From Planktothrix agardhii NIES-204 (GTDB lineage: Bacteria; Cyanobacteriota; Cyanobacteriia; Cyanobacteriales; Microcoleaceae), in contig AP017991.1 of the NCBI GenBank assembly GCA_003609755.1, positions 4,716,239 through 4,780,238 of the forward strand: a stretch of DNA of 64,000 nucleotides. The letters are read 5' to 3'. Every line of letters begins with the position of its first letter. The stretch's first letter is position 1. Below are positions 1 through 8,210 of this stretch, piece after piece. The notes beneath the pieces were generated by a model that saw nothing but the letters and a program-made list of their open reading frames with translations, did no database searches and was not told the DNA's origin. The translations under genes were made by a program, and so were the position numbers.

Positions 1-2292
1 ACCTTCAGCATCCTGTTGTAAAACATTAGCCAAAGCCAAATTATAAGCAAAATCCAATCTATTAGGTTCCTGTTTTAAGCGATATTCTAACGCCTTTTCC
101 GCTTGAATGGTATAATCTTGAGTCGGATCATATTGATTAATTCTTCCCACCTGAGCAAAAATCGGATCTAACCCCTTAATTCCTGCGGGTAAATTCACAA
201 TTAATAATCTTAACTGCGTCACTAAATCCAACTCAGGGGCGACCATAGGAGCAGCTTTAGGATCAATTTTCAAGGTGACATCAGGGGTATTAATATTATA
301 GCTTTCCCCCGTTTCTCGGTTCAAATAAGTGGCTTCTAATTGATAATTTCCTGGGATCAGATTAACCAAAGGTAGCATCGCCATTCGTTCTATAACTTGA
401 TAACTTTGATCCGGTGCATCCCCATATAATTGTCCTGTTCCTATCCCATGATCATGAATCAAAACCGATAAACCTTTAGGGTTAGGGTTAGTTAATTTCC
501 AATTTAAAATCACAATTCCCTGCTGTAATTCCTGTAACGATCCTCGCCATTGATAAGTAACTGGAACCGGAACCCCAGGAGGAGCTTGAGATGGAATTAA
601 AACCCTTTCTAACTCTATTTTGGGAATCGATTCTTTTAGAGGTAAAACCTCTACAAAGGGGATTATTCTTTCATATAAATTTAAAAAACTATTATCCGGT
701 AAAAGCCATTGTTTATTTAGCTTAAATTCGGGACTAATTTCTAAAGTTTGCATCGTCATTTCTTGAGCATTCTGAACCCGATCTACTGAGCCCTGTTGTC
801 CGGTTTTAGTCACAAACCAAGACATTGATCGCACATCCTGTAAAACATGATTTTTATTCGTTCCCACCTGTCTCCCGTGAACCTGAGAACCTTTTAACGA
901 ACCATAATAGTTTAAATTATGTTGATTAATTTCTGGCGTTGAAGGTAATACTCCTAAATTGCTTTTTAAATAGGGTTGTGATGCAATCATAGCGCTAATT
1001 ACTTGTTCATGGGGCCAAGGATTTCCTAAATAAACATGATGTTCATTTCCTGGGTTTAAAGTTCTAATTACTTGTCTAACTGGATAACTCCCAATTGGCC
1101 ATAAATTAAACATCATTAATATTATTCCTAAACCCAAAGTTCCCCACCGAATTTGTCGCCCCCAAGATTGAGGAAATAAGGTTAAAAAATAGGCTAAAAC
1201 AATTGCTAAAACTGGAAGTAAGGGCAAAGTATAGCGAAAATCCTTATTAATATTTAACGAAGAAATCAAATATCCTCCCCACCAAAATATCCCTAACCAT
1301 TTTAAGGATATCCAGTTTAATTGTAATTTTGAGAAATGATCAAAGGGATGATGCTGTTGATCCCAAGATAAAGAATAGTGTTTAATAATATAGAATAAAA
1401 GACCAATAATCGGAATAATTAATAGGGGGAAAGAAACATGGGCGGGAAGTAATTTAAAATAATATGTCCAAGCATCTAAAGTATTTAAAGCCGGATCACC
1501 TTCGGCGATCGCAGAATCAAGAGTCGCTCTTTTTCCTGAAGTTAACATTAATAACCAATTAGTTCTCGCCCAAGGAAAAATAATCGCTATTGATAATAAT
1601 AAGGCTGCGAATAATTGTAAAAAACGGTTCCACTGACGATGTTTTAACACTCCTATTGTTACCCATAATAGGGGAGTAAATAGGAAAAAAAGAGCCGTTT
1701 GTTTAGTCAAAAGAGCTAACCCAAAAGTCAACCCAAATAGAATAGCCCACCGCCAAGAATGAGTTAGTTTTTTATCGGAATTAGATAGACCAGAAAACCA
1801 CCATAAAGTCAAGCTATAGAAACTTAATGTCACCATAGCAGTTAAGGGATAATCGAGCAAAAATTGTAACCGATGTTGATAAAGTCCTGGTAAAATAGCG
1901 CATAACGCCGTTGCCCAAAATCCTACGGAACGATTAAATAATAATGTGCCTAAACCATAAACAGAAGCAAATAAAATAGCACTAAATAATAGATGAACCC
2001 CGTTAGTTTGATCCGGCCCTATTCCTAATAAATTCTGAAAGGGAATAGTTAATAAATAGGTCAACGGCGGAATTTTAGGGGACATCATCCACATCTGAGT
2101 CCACCAGTCCCCGGAAAACCATTGGGGATGTTGCCAAACTTGCCAATAATTTAACGCCTCATTCAGATAATCAGCCTGATCCCAAGCGGGAACAGACCGA
2201 TCCATCCTAAACCATAGGCGATCGCTAACGGCCACCACCAGCCAAATTAAGCCAACCCCAATAAGCTCTGCGGGGGGTCTGTTGTGCTTCAT
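1..2292 (-). CDS. GT-C (family 39-type) membrane glycosyltransferase with C-terminal TPR, partial
   Basis: The frame is open from the ATG at 2292 to the left edge (764 codons), so the C-terminus is missing. The N-terminus has one membrane helix, then an acidic loop (PAWDQADYLNEAL) like the first periplasmic loop of PMT/ArnT-type enzymes, which take sugars from polyprenyl-phosphate carriers. About ten hydrophobic segments follow to around residue 400. After that comes a soluble part with a beta-sandwich-like stretch (PVPVTYQWRG), ending in TPR-like sequence (FAYNLALANVLQQDAEG). It probably transfers a sugar to a surface polymer or lipid at the plasma membrane. Acceptor and donor cannot be told from the sequence. 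It is transcribed divergently from the tRNA-Phe gene. Confidence 0.75.
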   Translation of the reverse strand, partial: MKHNRPPAELIGVGLIWLVVAVSDRLWFRMDRSVPAWDQADYLNEALNYWQVWQHPQWFSGDWWTQMWMMSPKIPPLTYLLTIPFQNLLGIGPDQTNGVHLLFSAILFASVYGLGTLLFNRSVGFWATALCAILPGLYQHRLQFLLDYPLTAMVTLSFYSLTLWWFSGLSNSDKKLTHSWRWAILFGLTFGLALLTKQTALFFLFTPLLWVTIGVLKHRQWNRFLQLFAALLLSIAIIFPWARTNWLLMLTSGKRATLDSAIAEGDPALNTLDAWTYYFKLLPAHVSFPLLIIPIIGLLFYIIKHYSLSWDQQHHPFDHFSKLQLNWISLKWLGIFWWGGYLISSLNINKDFRYTLPLLPVLAIVLAYFLTLFPQSWGRQIRWGTLGLGIILMMFNLWPIGSYPVRQVIRTLNPGNEHHVYLGNPWPHEQVISAMIASQPYLKSNLGVLPSTPEINQHNLNYYGSLKGSQVHGRQVGTNKNHVLQDVRSMSWFVTKTGQQGSVDRVQNAQEMTMQTLEISPEFKLNKQWLLPDNSFLNLYERIIPFVEVLPLKESIPKIELERVLIPSQAPPGVPVPVTYQWRGSLQELQQGIVILNWKLTNPNPKGLSVLIHDHGIGTGQLYGDAPDQSYQVIERMAMLPLVNLIPGNYQLEATYLNRETGESYNINTPDVTLKIDPKAAPMVAPELDLVTQLRLLIVNLPAGIKGLDPIFAQVGRINQYDPTQDYTIQAEKALEYRLKQEPNRLDFAYNLALANVLQQDAEG

Positions 2293-2482
2293 CGTTGTAC
2301 TTTCTAATAAGATTTGTGAACCCAACCCCGAGGGCCGAATCTCCAAAGTCAATTAATCACAGGGTTTGGAGACTAAACCCCTACAATAAAATACTATGAC
2401 CGATGCCGATCGGAAAAAATTTCTTCACAGGGGGGGTTGCCAAACTCGATCAGATTTGCTAGATTAGTGAAAGTGAAAACAA

Positions 2483-2555
<73 letters not shown>

Positions 2556-2580
2556 TTATCAAACACTAGACCGTTGCTGA

Positions 2581-3015
2581 TTAACTCAGTTGCGGTCTAA
2601 TTTTGTAATGGCGATAACGCCAATAATCTTTGAGAATCCGATCATGATCAAAACAGAGGTTTTGCGGGATTCTCCAGGGTTCAAAAAGTTCTAAATGTTT
2701 CGCATCATCGGCGGCTTGGGGTTCACCAATTGCTGTGGCTAAAAAAACCACACTGAGGGTATGTTGACGGGGATCTCGATTCGGATCGGAATATACATAA
2801 AATTGTTCAATTAATTCGATATCTAATCCCGTTTCTTCTTTTGCTTCCCGAATGGCGGCGGTTTCAACGGATTCTCCATAATCCACAAACCCCCCAGGAA
2901 TTGCCCATCCAAAGGGCGGATTTTTGCGTTCAATTAATACAATCGGTCTAGCTGGGCGATCGCTTAATTCAATAATAATATCAACGGTGGGAGCAGGATT
3001 GCGATAATCAGTCAT
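2581..3015 (-). CDS. Nudix hydrolase
   Basis: A 144-aa protein with a full Nudix box at residues 42-64 (G-x5-E-x7-RE-x-x-EE-x-GL, read as [20 protein letters not shown]...). This is the metal-binding site that cleaves nucleoside diphosphate-linked substrates. The upstream [13 protein letters not shown] stretch is typical of small bacterial ADP-ribose or NAD-type Nudix enzymes, but the substrate cannot be assigned. The start codon sits inside a TTATCAG heptamer repeat, so the leader may be unusual. It lies 40 bp downstream of aroK on the same strand and may be cotranscribed. Confidence 0.9.
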   Translation of the reverse strand: MTDYRNPAPTVDIIIELSDRPARPIVLIERKNPPFGWAIPGGFVDYGESVETAAIREAKEETGLDIELIEQFYVYSDPNRDPRQHTLSVVFLATAIGEPQAADDAKHLELFEPWRIPQNLCFDHDRILKDYWRYRHYKIRPQLS

Positions 3016-3039
3016 CAGTTATCAGTTATCAGTTATCAG
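3013..3039. repeat. Tandem heptamer repeat (TTATCAG)
   Basis: Three to four head-to-tail copies of TTATCAG overlap the start codon of the Nudix gene. Copies of the complementary heptamer (ATAACTG) recur at 59699-59721. This matches the short tandemly repeated heptanucleotides known from filamentous cyanobacteria. Confidence 0.7.
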
Positions 3040-3055
3040 TTTAAGAGTTTACAGT

Positions 3056-3640
3056 TTAATTCAAACCATAAGATTGAGGTTTTAAAATGGTGGGAATTTT
3101 TTCTAAGATTTGGGTAACAACCTGTTGAGGGACACCACCAGGATTAATTTTAATTTCGAGATCAGCTTGAGCATATAAAGATTGACGTTTTTCTAATAGA
3201 ATTTGTAATTGTTGTAACGGGTCGGGATGTTGTAATAAGGGTCGAGTTTGATCTTCTTTTAAACGGTGATAGAGTTCTTCAACAGGAGCATTAAGCCAAA
3301 TAATCATTCCATGTCTGAGATAACTCCAATTCATTTGTTTAAGAATAATTCCTCCTCCTGTCGCCACCACAAATTTTTTATAGGCACAAATTTCCGATAA
3401 AACTTTAGACTCTAAATCTCTAAAAACATCTTCGCCTTCTGTAGCAAAAATATCAGTAATAGACCGATGGGTTGTTTGGCTAATTATGTCATCGGTATCC
3501 ATGAATCGATACCCTAACTGTTTGGCTAATAATCCGCCAATGGTACTTTTCCCTGAACCCATCATCCCAATTAAATAAATATTGATTCCTTTTAATCGTT
3601 CTTGCAAAGTTATTAGATCTCCTGAGAAATTAGCCGTCAA
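3056..3640 (-). CDS. aroK: Shikimate kinase
   Basis: A 194-aa enzyme of the shikimate pathway that phosphorylates shikimate at O3 with ATP. The P-loop GMMGSGKST is at residues 25-33, followed by the shikimate- and metal-binding MDTDD (about 47-51), the FRDLES segment and the ATGGGII motif. It is slightly longer than the common 170-180 aa because of an N-terminal extension of about 18 residues, seen in other cyanobacterial AroK proteins. The Nudix gene follows on the same strand after a repeat-filled gap. Confidence 0.95.
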   Translation of the reverse strand: MTANFSGDLITLQERLKGINIYLIGMMGSGKSTIGGLLAKQLGYRFMDTDDIISQTTHRSITDIFATEGEDVFRDLESKVLSEICAYKKFVVATGGGIILKQMNWSYLRHGMIIWLNAPVEELYHRLKEDQTRPLLQHPDPLQQLQILLEKRQSLYAQADLEIKINPGGVPQQVVTQILEKIPTILKPQSYGLN

Positions 3641-3684
3641 TTATATCATTTTATAGTTCAAATTTTCAACAGTAAATCTTAATT

Positions 3685-4389
3685 TTAGGGAAAATTAGGT
3701 TGATCCTCCTCATCTTCTAATCCCCAATCTTCTTGATCATAATTATTATGACTTTGAGGTTTAATATCATCTTGAATTTTTGTTTTAGGAGGCGGGGTAA
3801 TAATTCGATAATCAGCATCATACACCGTTTCAACTTTCCCGACTCCGGTACTACTAGAATCTCGATCTTCGTAGGAATAGGCATAGGATGAATCCGAATC
3901 CGTTGCGGTTTGGGGTGATTTTTCTGGGGTTTCTCTCCCTTCTCGCTCCCAAGCAGGGTCAAAAGGTTTTACTTCTGTTTCCCAATCATCATCATCCGCA
4001 AAACGACTCCGACGGGGTTCGGGTTCAGAAGGACTCACGGAACTATGGGCCGTATAAACCGCTTCTGGAGTGGGTTCGACGGGTTCGGGAGTATAACCCC
4101 AAGAAGACTGATTAACAGGGTCTAGGGGCGGTTTAGCAACGGTTTCAGGGGATGTTTTAGAGGGAGAAAACGGTTTAACCTTCTGATGATTAATTTGAAA
4201 TAAATTATGAATGATTAAATAGGTTAATATTCCCGCAGCGATCGCAATTAAAATCCAAACAGAAATAGGTAAAGTTGGCAATTGATTTCCTAAAAAAATC
4301 AAAGGTAAAGAGGGGGATAGATTTTGGATCGTAAAGATCGCCAAACCCCCCACCAGAATCAGTAAACTAATTAATTGTGTAATAGACAT
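3685..4389 (-). CDS. LapA-domain-like membrane protein with acidic tail
   Basis: A 234-aa protein with two predicted N-terminal membrane helices (about residues 5-22 and 40-62) separated by a short loop (NLSPSLPLIFLG), the layout of DUF1049/LapA proteins. Residues 70-234 form a low-complexity acidic, Pro/Ser-rich cytoplasmic tail without recognisable domains, ending in EDWGLEDEEDQPNFP. Such proteins are common in cyanobacteria and unassigned; LapA in enterobacteria takes part in lipopolysaccharide control. The function here is unknown. It lies 45 bp upstream of aroK on the same strand. Confidence 0.6.
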   Translation of the reverse strand: MSITQLISLLILVGGLAIFTIQNLSPSLPLIFLGNQLPTLPISVWILIAIAAGILTYLIIHNLFQINHQKVKPFSPSKTSPETVAKPPLDPVNQSSWGYTPEPVEPTPEAVYTAHSSVSPSEPEPRRSRFADDDDWETEVKPFDPAWEREGRETPEKSPQTATDSDSSYAYSYEDRDSSSTGVGKVETVYDADYRIITPPPKTKIQDDIKPQSHNNYDQEDWGLEDEEDQPNFP

Positions 4390-4421
4390 TTTACCAATTA
4401 CGAATTATGAATTACGAATTT

Positions 4422-4482
4422 AAGAGGATGACGCAGATTAACACAGATTAAAATCCGTGAAATCCTCTTAAATCCGCGTTAA
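4422..4482. repeat. Dispersed intergenic repeat (ACAGATTAAAATCCGTG type), copy 1
   Basis: An AT-rich element containing the core CACAGATTAAAATCCGTGAA flanked by CGCAGATTAA and AATCCTCTTAAATC. Close copies occur at 46197-46262 (opposite orientation) and 53094-53165, always between genes. No coding capacity. Confidence 0.75.
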
Positions 4483-4485
4483 GAT

Positions 4486-6780
4486 TTAGGAAAAATAGGG
4501 TTCGTCGTTATCCTCTGAGGCCTCACTACCACCACCGACCGCGACTAAATCAATTTGTTGACGATAGTAGTCTACACTTTTTACCTGGACTTCGACATTA
4601 TCCCCAAGACGGTATTGGTTGCGATTTTTGCGACCGACTAAGGTTTGTTGACGAGAACGGTATTCATACCAGTCATCCTTGAGGGAGGAAACATGAACCA
4701 GTCCTTCCACCCGTAAAACCTTACCGCCGGGGGACTTCACCTCAATTTCCACAAAAAATCCATAGGACTGAACCCCGGTAATCAACCCAATGAAGTTTTG
4801 ACCCGTGCGTTCCTTCATGAACCCGGTTTTCTTGAGTCCTTCTAAGTCCTCCTCCCCATCCACAGCCACGCTTTCCCGTTCACTCAAATGAATCACTAAC
4901 TGGTTAAACTGACTTTCTAAGTCATGCTGAATTTCCGGGGGGAGCACATTCCAGGTAATTTTCCCATGACAGGAAGAATGGCCCAAATCCACCCCCTCCT
5001 TAGCCCGGGTGGAACGGCGATCGCGTCCTTCCTCAAATACGCTTTTGAGTACCCGCAAAATCTGTAAATCGCAATAGCGAGACAGAGGGGAAGTGCAATG
5101 GGTATAACAGGGAAGGGCCAAACCAAAATGAAGTTTAGCAGTGGTGCTATAAACCGCAGGTTTGAGAGTTTCCTCTAATAAATAACTCAAAACCCTTTCC
5201 GCCCGACTATTTGCCAATTCCTCCGTAAATTGTTGGAAGGTACTGGGTTCTACTTCTTCATCCTCATCCAAAAATAATTCCGTCCCTAAATGGGTTGCTA
5301 ATTTCGCTAACTCCGAGACATCAGACGCTTCTGGAGGTGGTTGGACGCGGTAAATCGCCGGAACACCCAAAGTATGTAAATGACTCCCGACAATTTGATT
5401 CGCCAAAACCACCAATTCAGAAACCATCGCCCGGGCGGGAGATAAAGATGAGAGAACAATTGGCCCAAGTTCCCCTTCATCATTAAAATGACAATGACTA
5501 TCGGGTAAATTTAGTTCAAAACTTCCCCGTTCTAAGCGAATTTGGCGTACCGCCCGACTTAGTTCCAAGAAATTTTCTAGGACATTCGCAAAAGGCGAGG
5601 GTTCACCATCGAGAATGGTCTGGGTTTGTTCAAAGCCGAGTTGATGATCAACCCGGATCACGCTGGGTTGGATCTCGTATTCCGTTACCCGTCCCGCCAT
5701 ATCGAGGGTGATCATAATTGAGATAGCCAATCGTTCCTCGTCGGGAACTAGAGCCAAGCGATCACCAGAAATGGTTTCGGGATAAATCGGAATTAATTTA
5801 TCCGCTAAATGAATCGCCGTTCCCCGTTTGCGGGCTTCTCGGTCAAGATCACTATCGGGAAGAATATAATGGGCAGCATCAGCTAAATGAATCCCTAATT
5901 GCCAATGATCGGATTTTGTTTGTTCAATACTAAAGGCATGATCGATACAGGGTGGATGGTTCGGCCGTTCTGAATCCTTGAAAACCGAAAATTCAGGATT
6001 GCCTAAATCTGGTTGAAAACTAATCGTTAAAACATTGCGAATATCAACCCGATTTTTTAAGTCACTTTTTTTCGGGTTACGGTCAATCGCCTCCGCTTCC
6101 CGTAGGACTCCGGCGGGCCATTTGCGGGGTAAATCGTGTTTACAACAAACAATATCCAAATCATCGGCATCTTCGGCATCGGAACCGAGAATTTGGACAA
6201 CGTGACCCAGGGGACGATGGACACCAATGGGATAACGCAGGACTTCGACATGAACTAAATGATCCACAGCCCCAGACAGTTCCGACGGATCATTAATTAG
6301 GTCTAATTCAAATAACAACCGATCATCTAAAGGAACCGCCCGATATCCGGTTTTGGATTGTTTAATTCTGGCTAAAACTGAAGGATTCGCCCGTTCTAAA
6401 ATTACATAAACTTCTCCTTCGGGAGAACGGCGGCGACTGCCTTCTTTAATGATTCTAACCAGAACCCGATCGCCATTCCAAGCCGTACTTAGATGACTTT
6501 CCCGAATATAAACATCTTCGGCTCCTTCAGCATCTTGAATGGCAAAACAGAAGCCTTTACTGGAACATCGGAGTTTGGCTTCGACAATTCCTTCTTCGGG
6601 AACCCGACGATAGCGACCTTTATCTTTTTCCAGAATTCCAATTCTTTCCAAAGCATCCAAAGCAATCTGAAACTTTCGGAGACTTTCCTCGTCGGGGGCG
6701 AGTTTTTTCTCTAAAGCCTTGGGGGTGACTAATTTATCATCGGAAAAATAGGCTAATAGTGTAGCGATTGAAAATTCCAT
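4486..6780 (-). CDS. RNase II/R-family protein (Zam/VacB-like) with altered catalytic motif
   Basis: A 764-aa protein. It has an N-terminal winged-helix-like region (1-60), cold-shock-like OB folds, an RNB domain (about 240-600; HLADAAHYI, LDREARKRGTAIHLADKLIPIYPE, SPLSRYCDLQILR) and a C-terminal S1 domain (about 655-745, GLVHVSSLKDDWYEY). RNB enzymes degrade RNA 3'-5' with Asp-bound Mg ions in a D-x-D-D-type motif. Here that segment reads PPCIDHAFS (276-284), so only D280 remains, with Cys and His at the other positions. The architecture fits the cyanobacterial Zam group rather than a housekeeping RNase II; this is an inference. Activity may be lost or changed. Confidence 0.85.
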   Translation of the reverse strand: MEFSIATLLAYFSDDKLVTPKALEKKLAPDEESLRKFQIALDALERIGILEKDKGRYRRVPEEGIVEAKLRCSSKGFCFAIQDAEGAEDVYIRESHLSTAWNGDRVLVRIIKEGSRRRSPEGEVYVILERANPSVLARIKQSKTGYRAVPLDDRLLFELDLINDPSELSGAVDHLVHVEVLRYPIGVHRPLGHVVQILGSDAEDADDLDIVCCKHDLPRKWPAGVLREAEAIDRNPKKSDLKNRVDIRNVLTISFQPDLGNPEFSVFKDSERPNHPPCIDHAFSIEQTKSDHWQLGIHLADAAHYILPDSDLDREARKRGTAIHLADKLIPIYPETISGDRLALVPDEERLAISIMITLDMAGRVTEYEIQPSVIRVDHQLGFEQTQTILDGEPSPFANVLENFLELSRAVRQIRLERGSFELNLPDSHCHFNDEGELGPIVLSSLSPARAMVSELVVLANQIVGSHLHTLGVPAIYRVQPPPEASDVSELAKLATHLGTELFLDEDEEVEPSTFQQFTEELANSRAERVLSYLLEETLKPAVYSTTAKLHFGLALPCYTHCTSPLSRYCDLQILRVLKSVFEEGRDRRSTRAKEGVDLGHSSCHGKITWNVLPPEIQHDLESQFNQLVIHLSERESVAVDGEEDLEGLKKTGFMKERTGQNFIGLITGVQSYGFFVEIEVKSPGGKVLRVEGLVHVSSLKDDWYEYRSRQQTLVGRKNRNQYRLGDNVEVQVKSVDYYRQQIDLVAVGGGSEASEDNDEPYFS

Positions 6781-6804
6781 GTAGCGATTAATCCTCTTTT
6801 TGTC

Positions 6805-6930
6805 AGAATCAGGTTTTGGGTGTTAGGGATAGGATATTGGGTGTTAAACGGGTGAAGATTGAGCAAAGAAGTGATTTGGTGCTTTCCACACATCGGACAC
6901 CCAACACCCAATCCCCAAAACCCCATCTTT
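6805..6930. repeat. Imperfect inverted repeat built on GGGTGTT
   Basis: The left half carries TTTTGGGTGTTAGG and ATTGGGTGTT. The right half carries the complement, ACACCCAACACCCAATCCCC. The halves could fold as a long imperfect hairpin just upstream of the RNase-family gene. It looks like a degenerate dispersed element with no coding capacity. Confidence 0.45.
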
Positions 6931-7000
6931 AAAACACCTGGGGGGGAACTTCTCACGGGCTGATTGTACCAACCCCATAGGGACAGTGTTACAATCAAGG

Positions 7001-7171
7001 ATGCACAAAAGCCGTCCGTTAGACATAGAGGCTACAGGCTAAACAGAGGAGACCCTAGTATCTATTCCCTTGGGCAATGCTAACTTCGAGCTTATGAAAT
7101 AGCACCTAATGTTGATTCCCTTGGTGCTTGTGAGATAGGGTATAGAATTTGTGACGTTTAGCTTTGTGAAT
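7001..7171 (+). ncRNA. Candidate structured RNA, about 170 nt (6S-like architecture possible)
   Basis: The region has no ORF but contains nested complementary arms: CACAAAAGC (7004-7012) with GCTTTGTG (7161-7168), or alternatively ACAGGCTAAAC (7034-7044) with GTTTAGCTTTGT (7156-7167). Inside lie CCCTA (7053-7057) with TAGGG (7136-7140), TCT with AGA, and AGCACC (7101-7106) with GGTGCT (7123-7128). A TACAAT box at 6990-6995 could be a -10. The closing stem, large internal loop and apical stem, together with the size, recall bacterial 6S RNA. No family-specific sequence was recognised, so it may instead be a leader of the gene at 7217. Confidence 0.4.
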
Positions 7172-7216
7172 GACTAATCTTTAAGTATATCGTAGTTTGT
7201 TTAGGAATTATTTATT

Positions 7217-8005
7217 ATGTTGGCTCAATTGCGATCGCGTTATCCGACGGCAAGTTTAATTTCTGAGTTACTCACCATTTACCTAGGAAAATATGTGGTA
7301 CGGGCGGTGGTTGAAATCGACGGGGCGATCCTAACCACGGGATTAGCCGCCGCCGATACCGTTGAGTTAGCAGAGGATCAAGCCAAAAAACGGGCGATTC
7401 AATCCCTAGATATTGATACCACCCGACCCCAACCTTCTACCCCCAGGGAACCTTTAAAACCGACACCCATGGAACTCAAACCGGAAGTTGCGACGCCTGT
7501 TTCAGTTCCCGCAGCCTCTCCTAACCTTGAGAGTCCACCCCCCCTCGCTCCATCTTCTATCCCCGATCAAGATTCTGAGGGAATTCCCTCCGCGTCTCTC
7601 ACCTCCGATGATTGGTTATCAGCCACCTATATTCAGCCCAAAACCGACAAGACCCCGGACAAGGATACGGAGAGCAAATCGTCCTCTGCTAAGGGTTCTA
7701 AAGGACGTAGTGCTTCCTTACCTCCGGTTCCTGCAAGTCCCGAAGTTATCCCCACCTATCCCGATGAACCCGAATTTAGCCAAGCCTCGGCGGGTTCTGG
7801 TCGTTCTTTCGAAACAACGGATTTTTCCTCGGATATTGCTAAAACGGATATTGAATTAAAGCGGCTACAATGGACGCAGGAACAAGGTCGCGCCCATTTA
7901 CTCAAAACCTATGGGAAACGGTCTCGCCAGCATTTAACTGATAATGAATTATTGGATTTTCTGCACTATTTAGAGTCCATTTCCATACCGACCGAATCCC
8001 CCTAA
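7217..8005 (+). CDS. Conserved cyanobacterial protein of unknown function
   Basis: A 262-aa protein with two ordered ends. The N-terminal block (1-66; YVVRAVVEIDGAILTTGLAAADTVELAEDQAKKRAI) has an alternating beta pattern then a helix, resembling a small nucleic-acid-binding fold such as the Rad52-type N-terminus. The C-terminal block (about 210-262; LQWTQEQGRAHLLKTYGKRSRQHLTDNELLDFLHYLE) is helical. The 140 residues between are Pro/Ser-rich and probably disordered. A DNA-binding role is only a guess. The 5' leader contains the structured RNA candidate. Confidence 0.6.
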   Translation: MLAQLRSRYPTASLISELLTIYLGKYVVRAVVEIDGAILTTGLAAADTVELAEDQAKKRAIQSLDIDTTRPQPSTPREPLKPTPMELKPEVATPVSVPAASPNLESPPPLAPSSIPDQDSEGIPSASLTSDDWLSATYIQPKTDKTPDKDTESKSSSAKGSKGRSASLPPVPASPEVIPTYPDEPEFSQASAGSGRSFETTDFSSDIAKTDIELKRLQWTQEQGRAHLLKTYGKRSRQHLTDNELLDFLHYLESISIPTESP

Positions 8006-8013
8006 AATCGGTT

Positions 8014-8158
8014 TTAGTCTCCCGTAATATGTACGACTAATTCCCGTGTTTGACGATGACGTCGATGTTCCCAGAGATAGATTCCTTGCCAGGTTCCTAA
8101 TTGTAGAAAAGGATTTTCCACTGGTTTGTATTTCCAAAATTTCTTGATAATGCGCCAT
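8014..8158 (-). pseudogene. YjbQ/UPF0047 remnant with internal deletion
   Basis: The minus strand begins with MAHYQEILEIQTSGKS, a good match to the start of YjbQ proteins. It then jumps, in another frame, to LQLGTWQGIYLWEHRRHRQTRELVVHITGD and a stop at 8014-8016, the normal C-terminus of that family. About 90 internal residues of the usual 140 are missing and the two pieces are out of frame. This is a deletion pseudogene of a thiamin-phosphate-synthase-like fold protein. Confidence 0.8.
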
Positions 8159-8168
8159 AATTTCACCC

Positions 8169-8190
8169 GTAGTAAGCCCTTCAGGGCTTA
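8169..8190. repeat. Half copy of the GTAGTAAGCCCT palindromic repeat
   Basis: GTAGTAAGCCCTTCAGGGCTTA forms a tight hairpin (TAAGCCCT/AGGGCTTA). It is one arm of the longer elements at 31642-31752 and 50677-50729. Confidence 0.65.
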
Positions 8191-8210
8191 ATTATCCTTA
8201 AATAATAAAG

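Noticed and set aside
7488..7859. 123-codon ORF inside the 7217 gene in another frame
   Set aside because: Pro/Arg/Leu-rich shadow of the low-complexity linker; no start signal.
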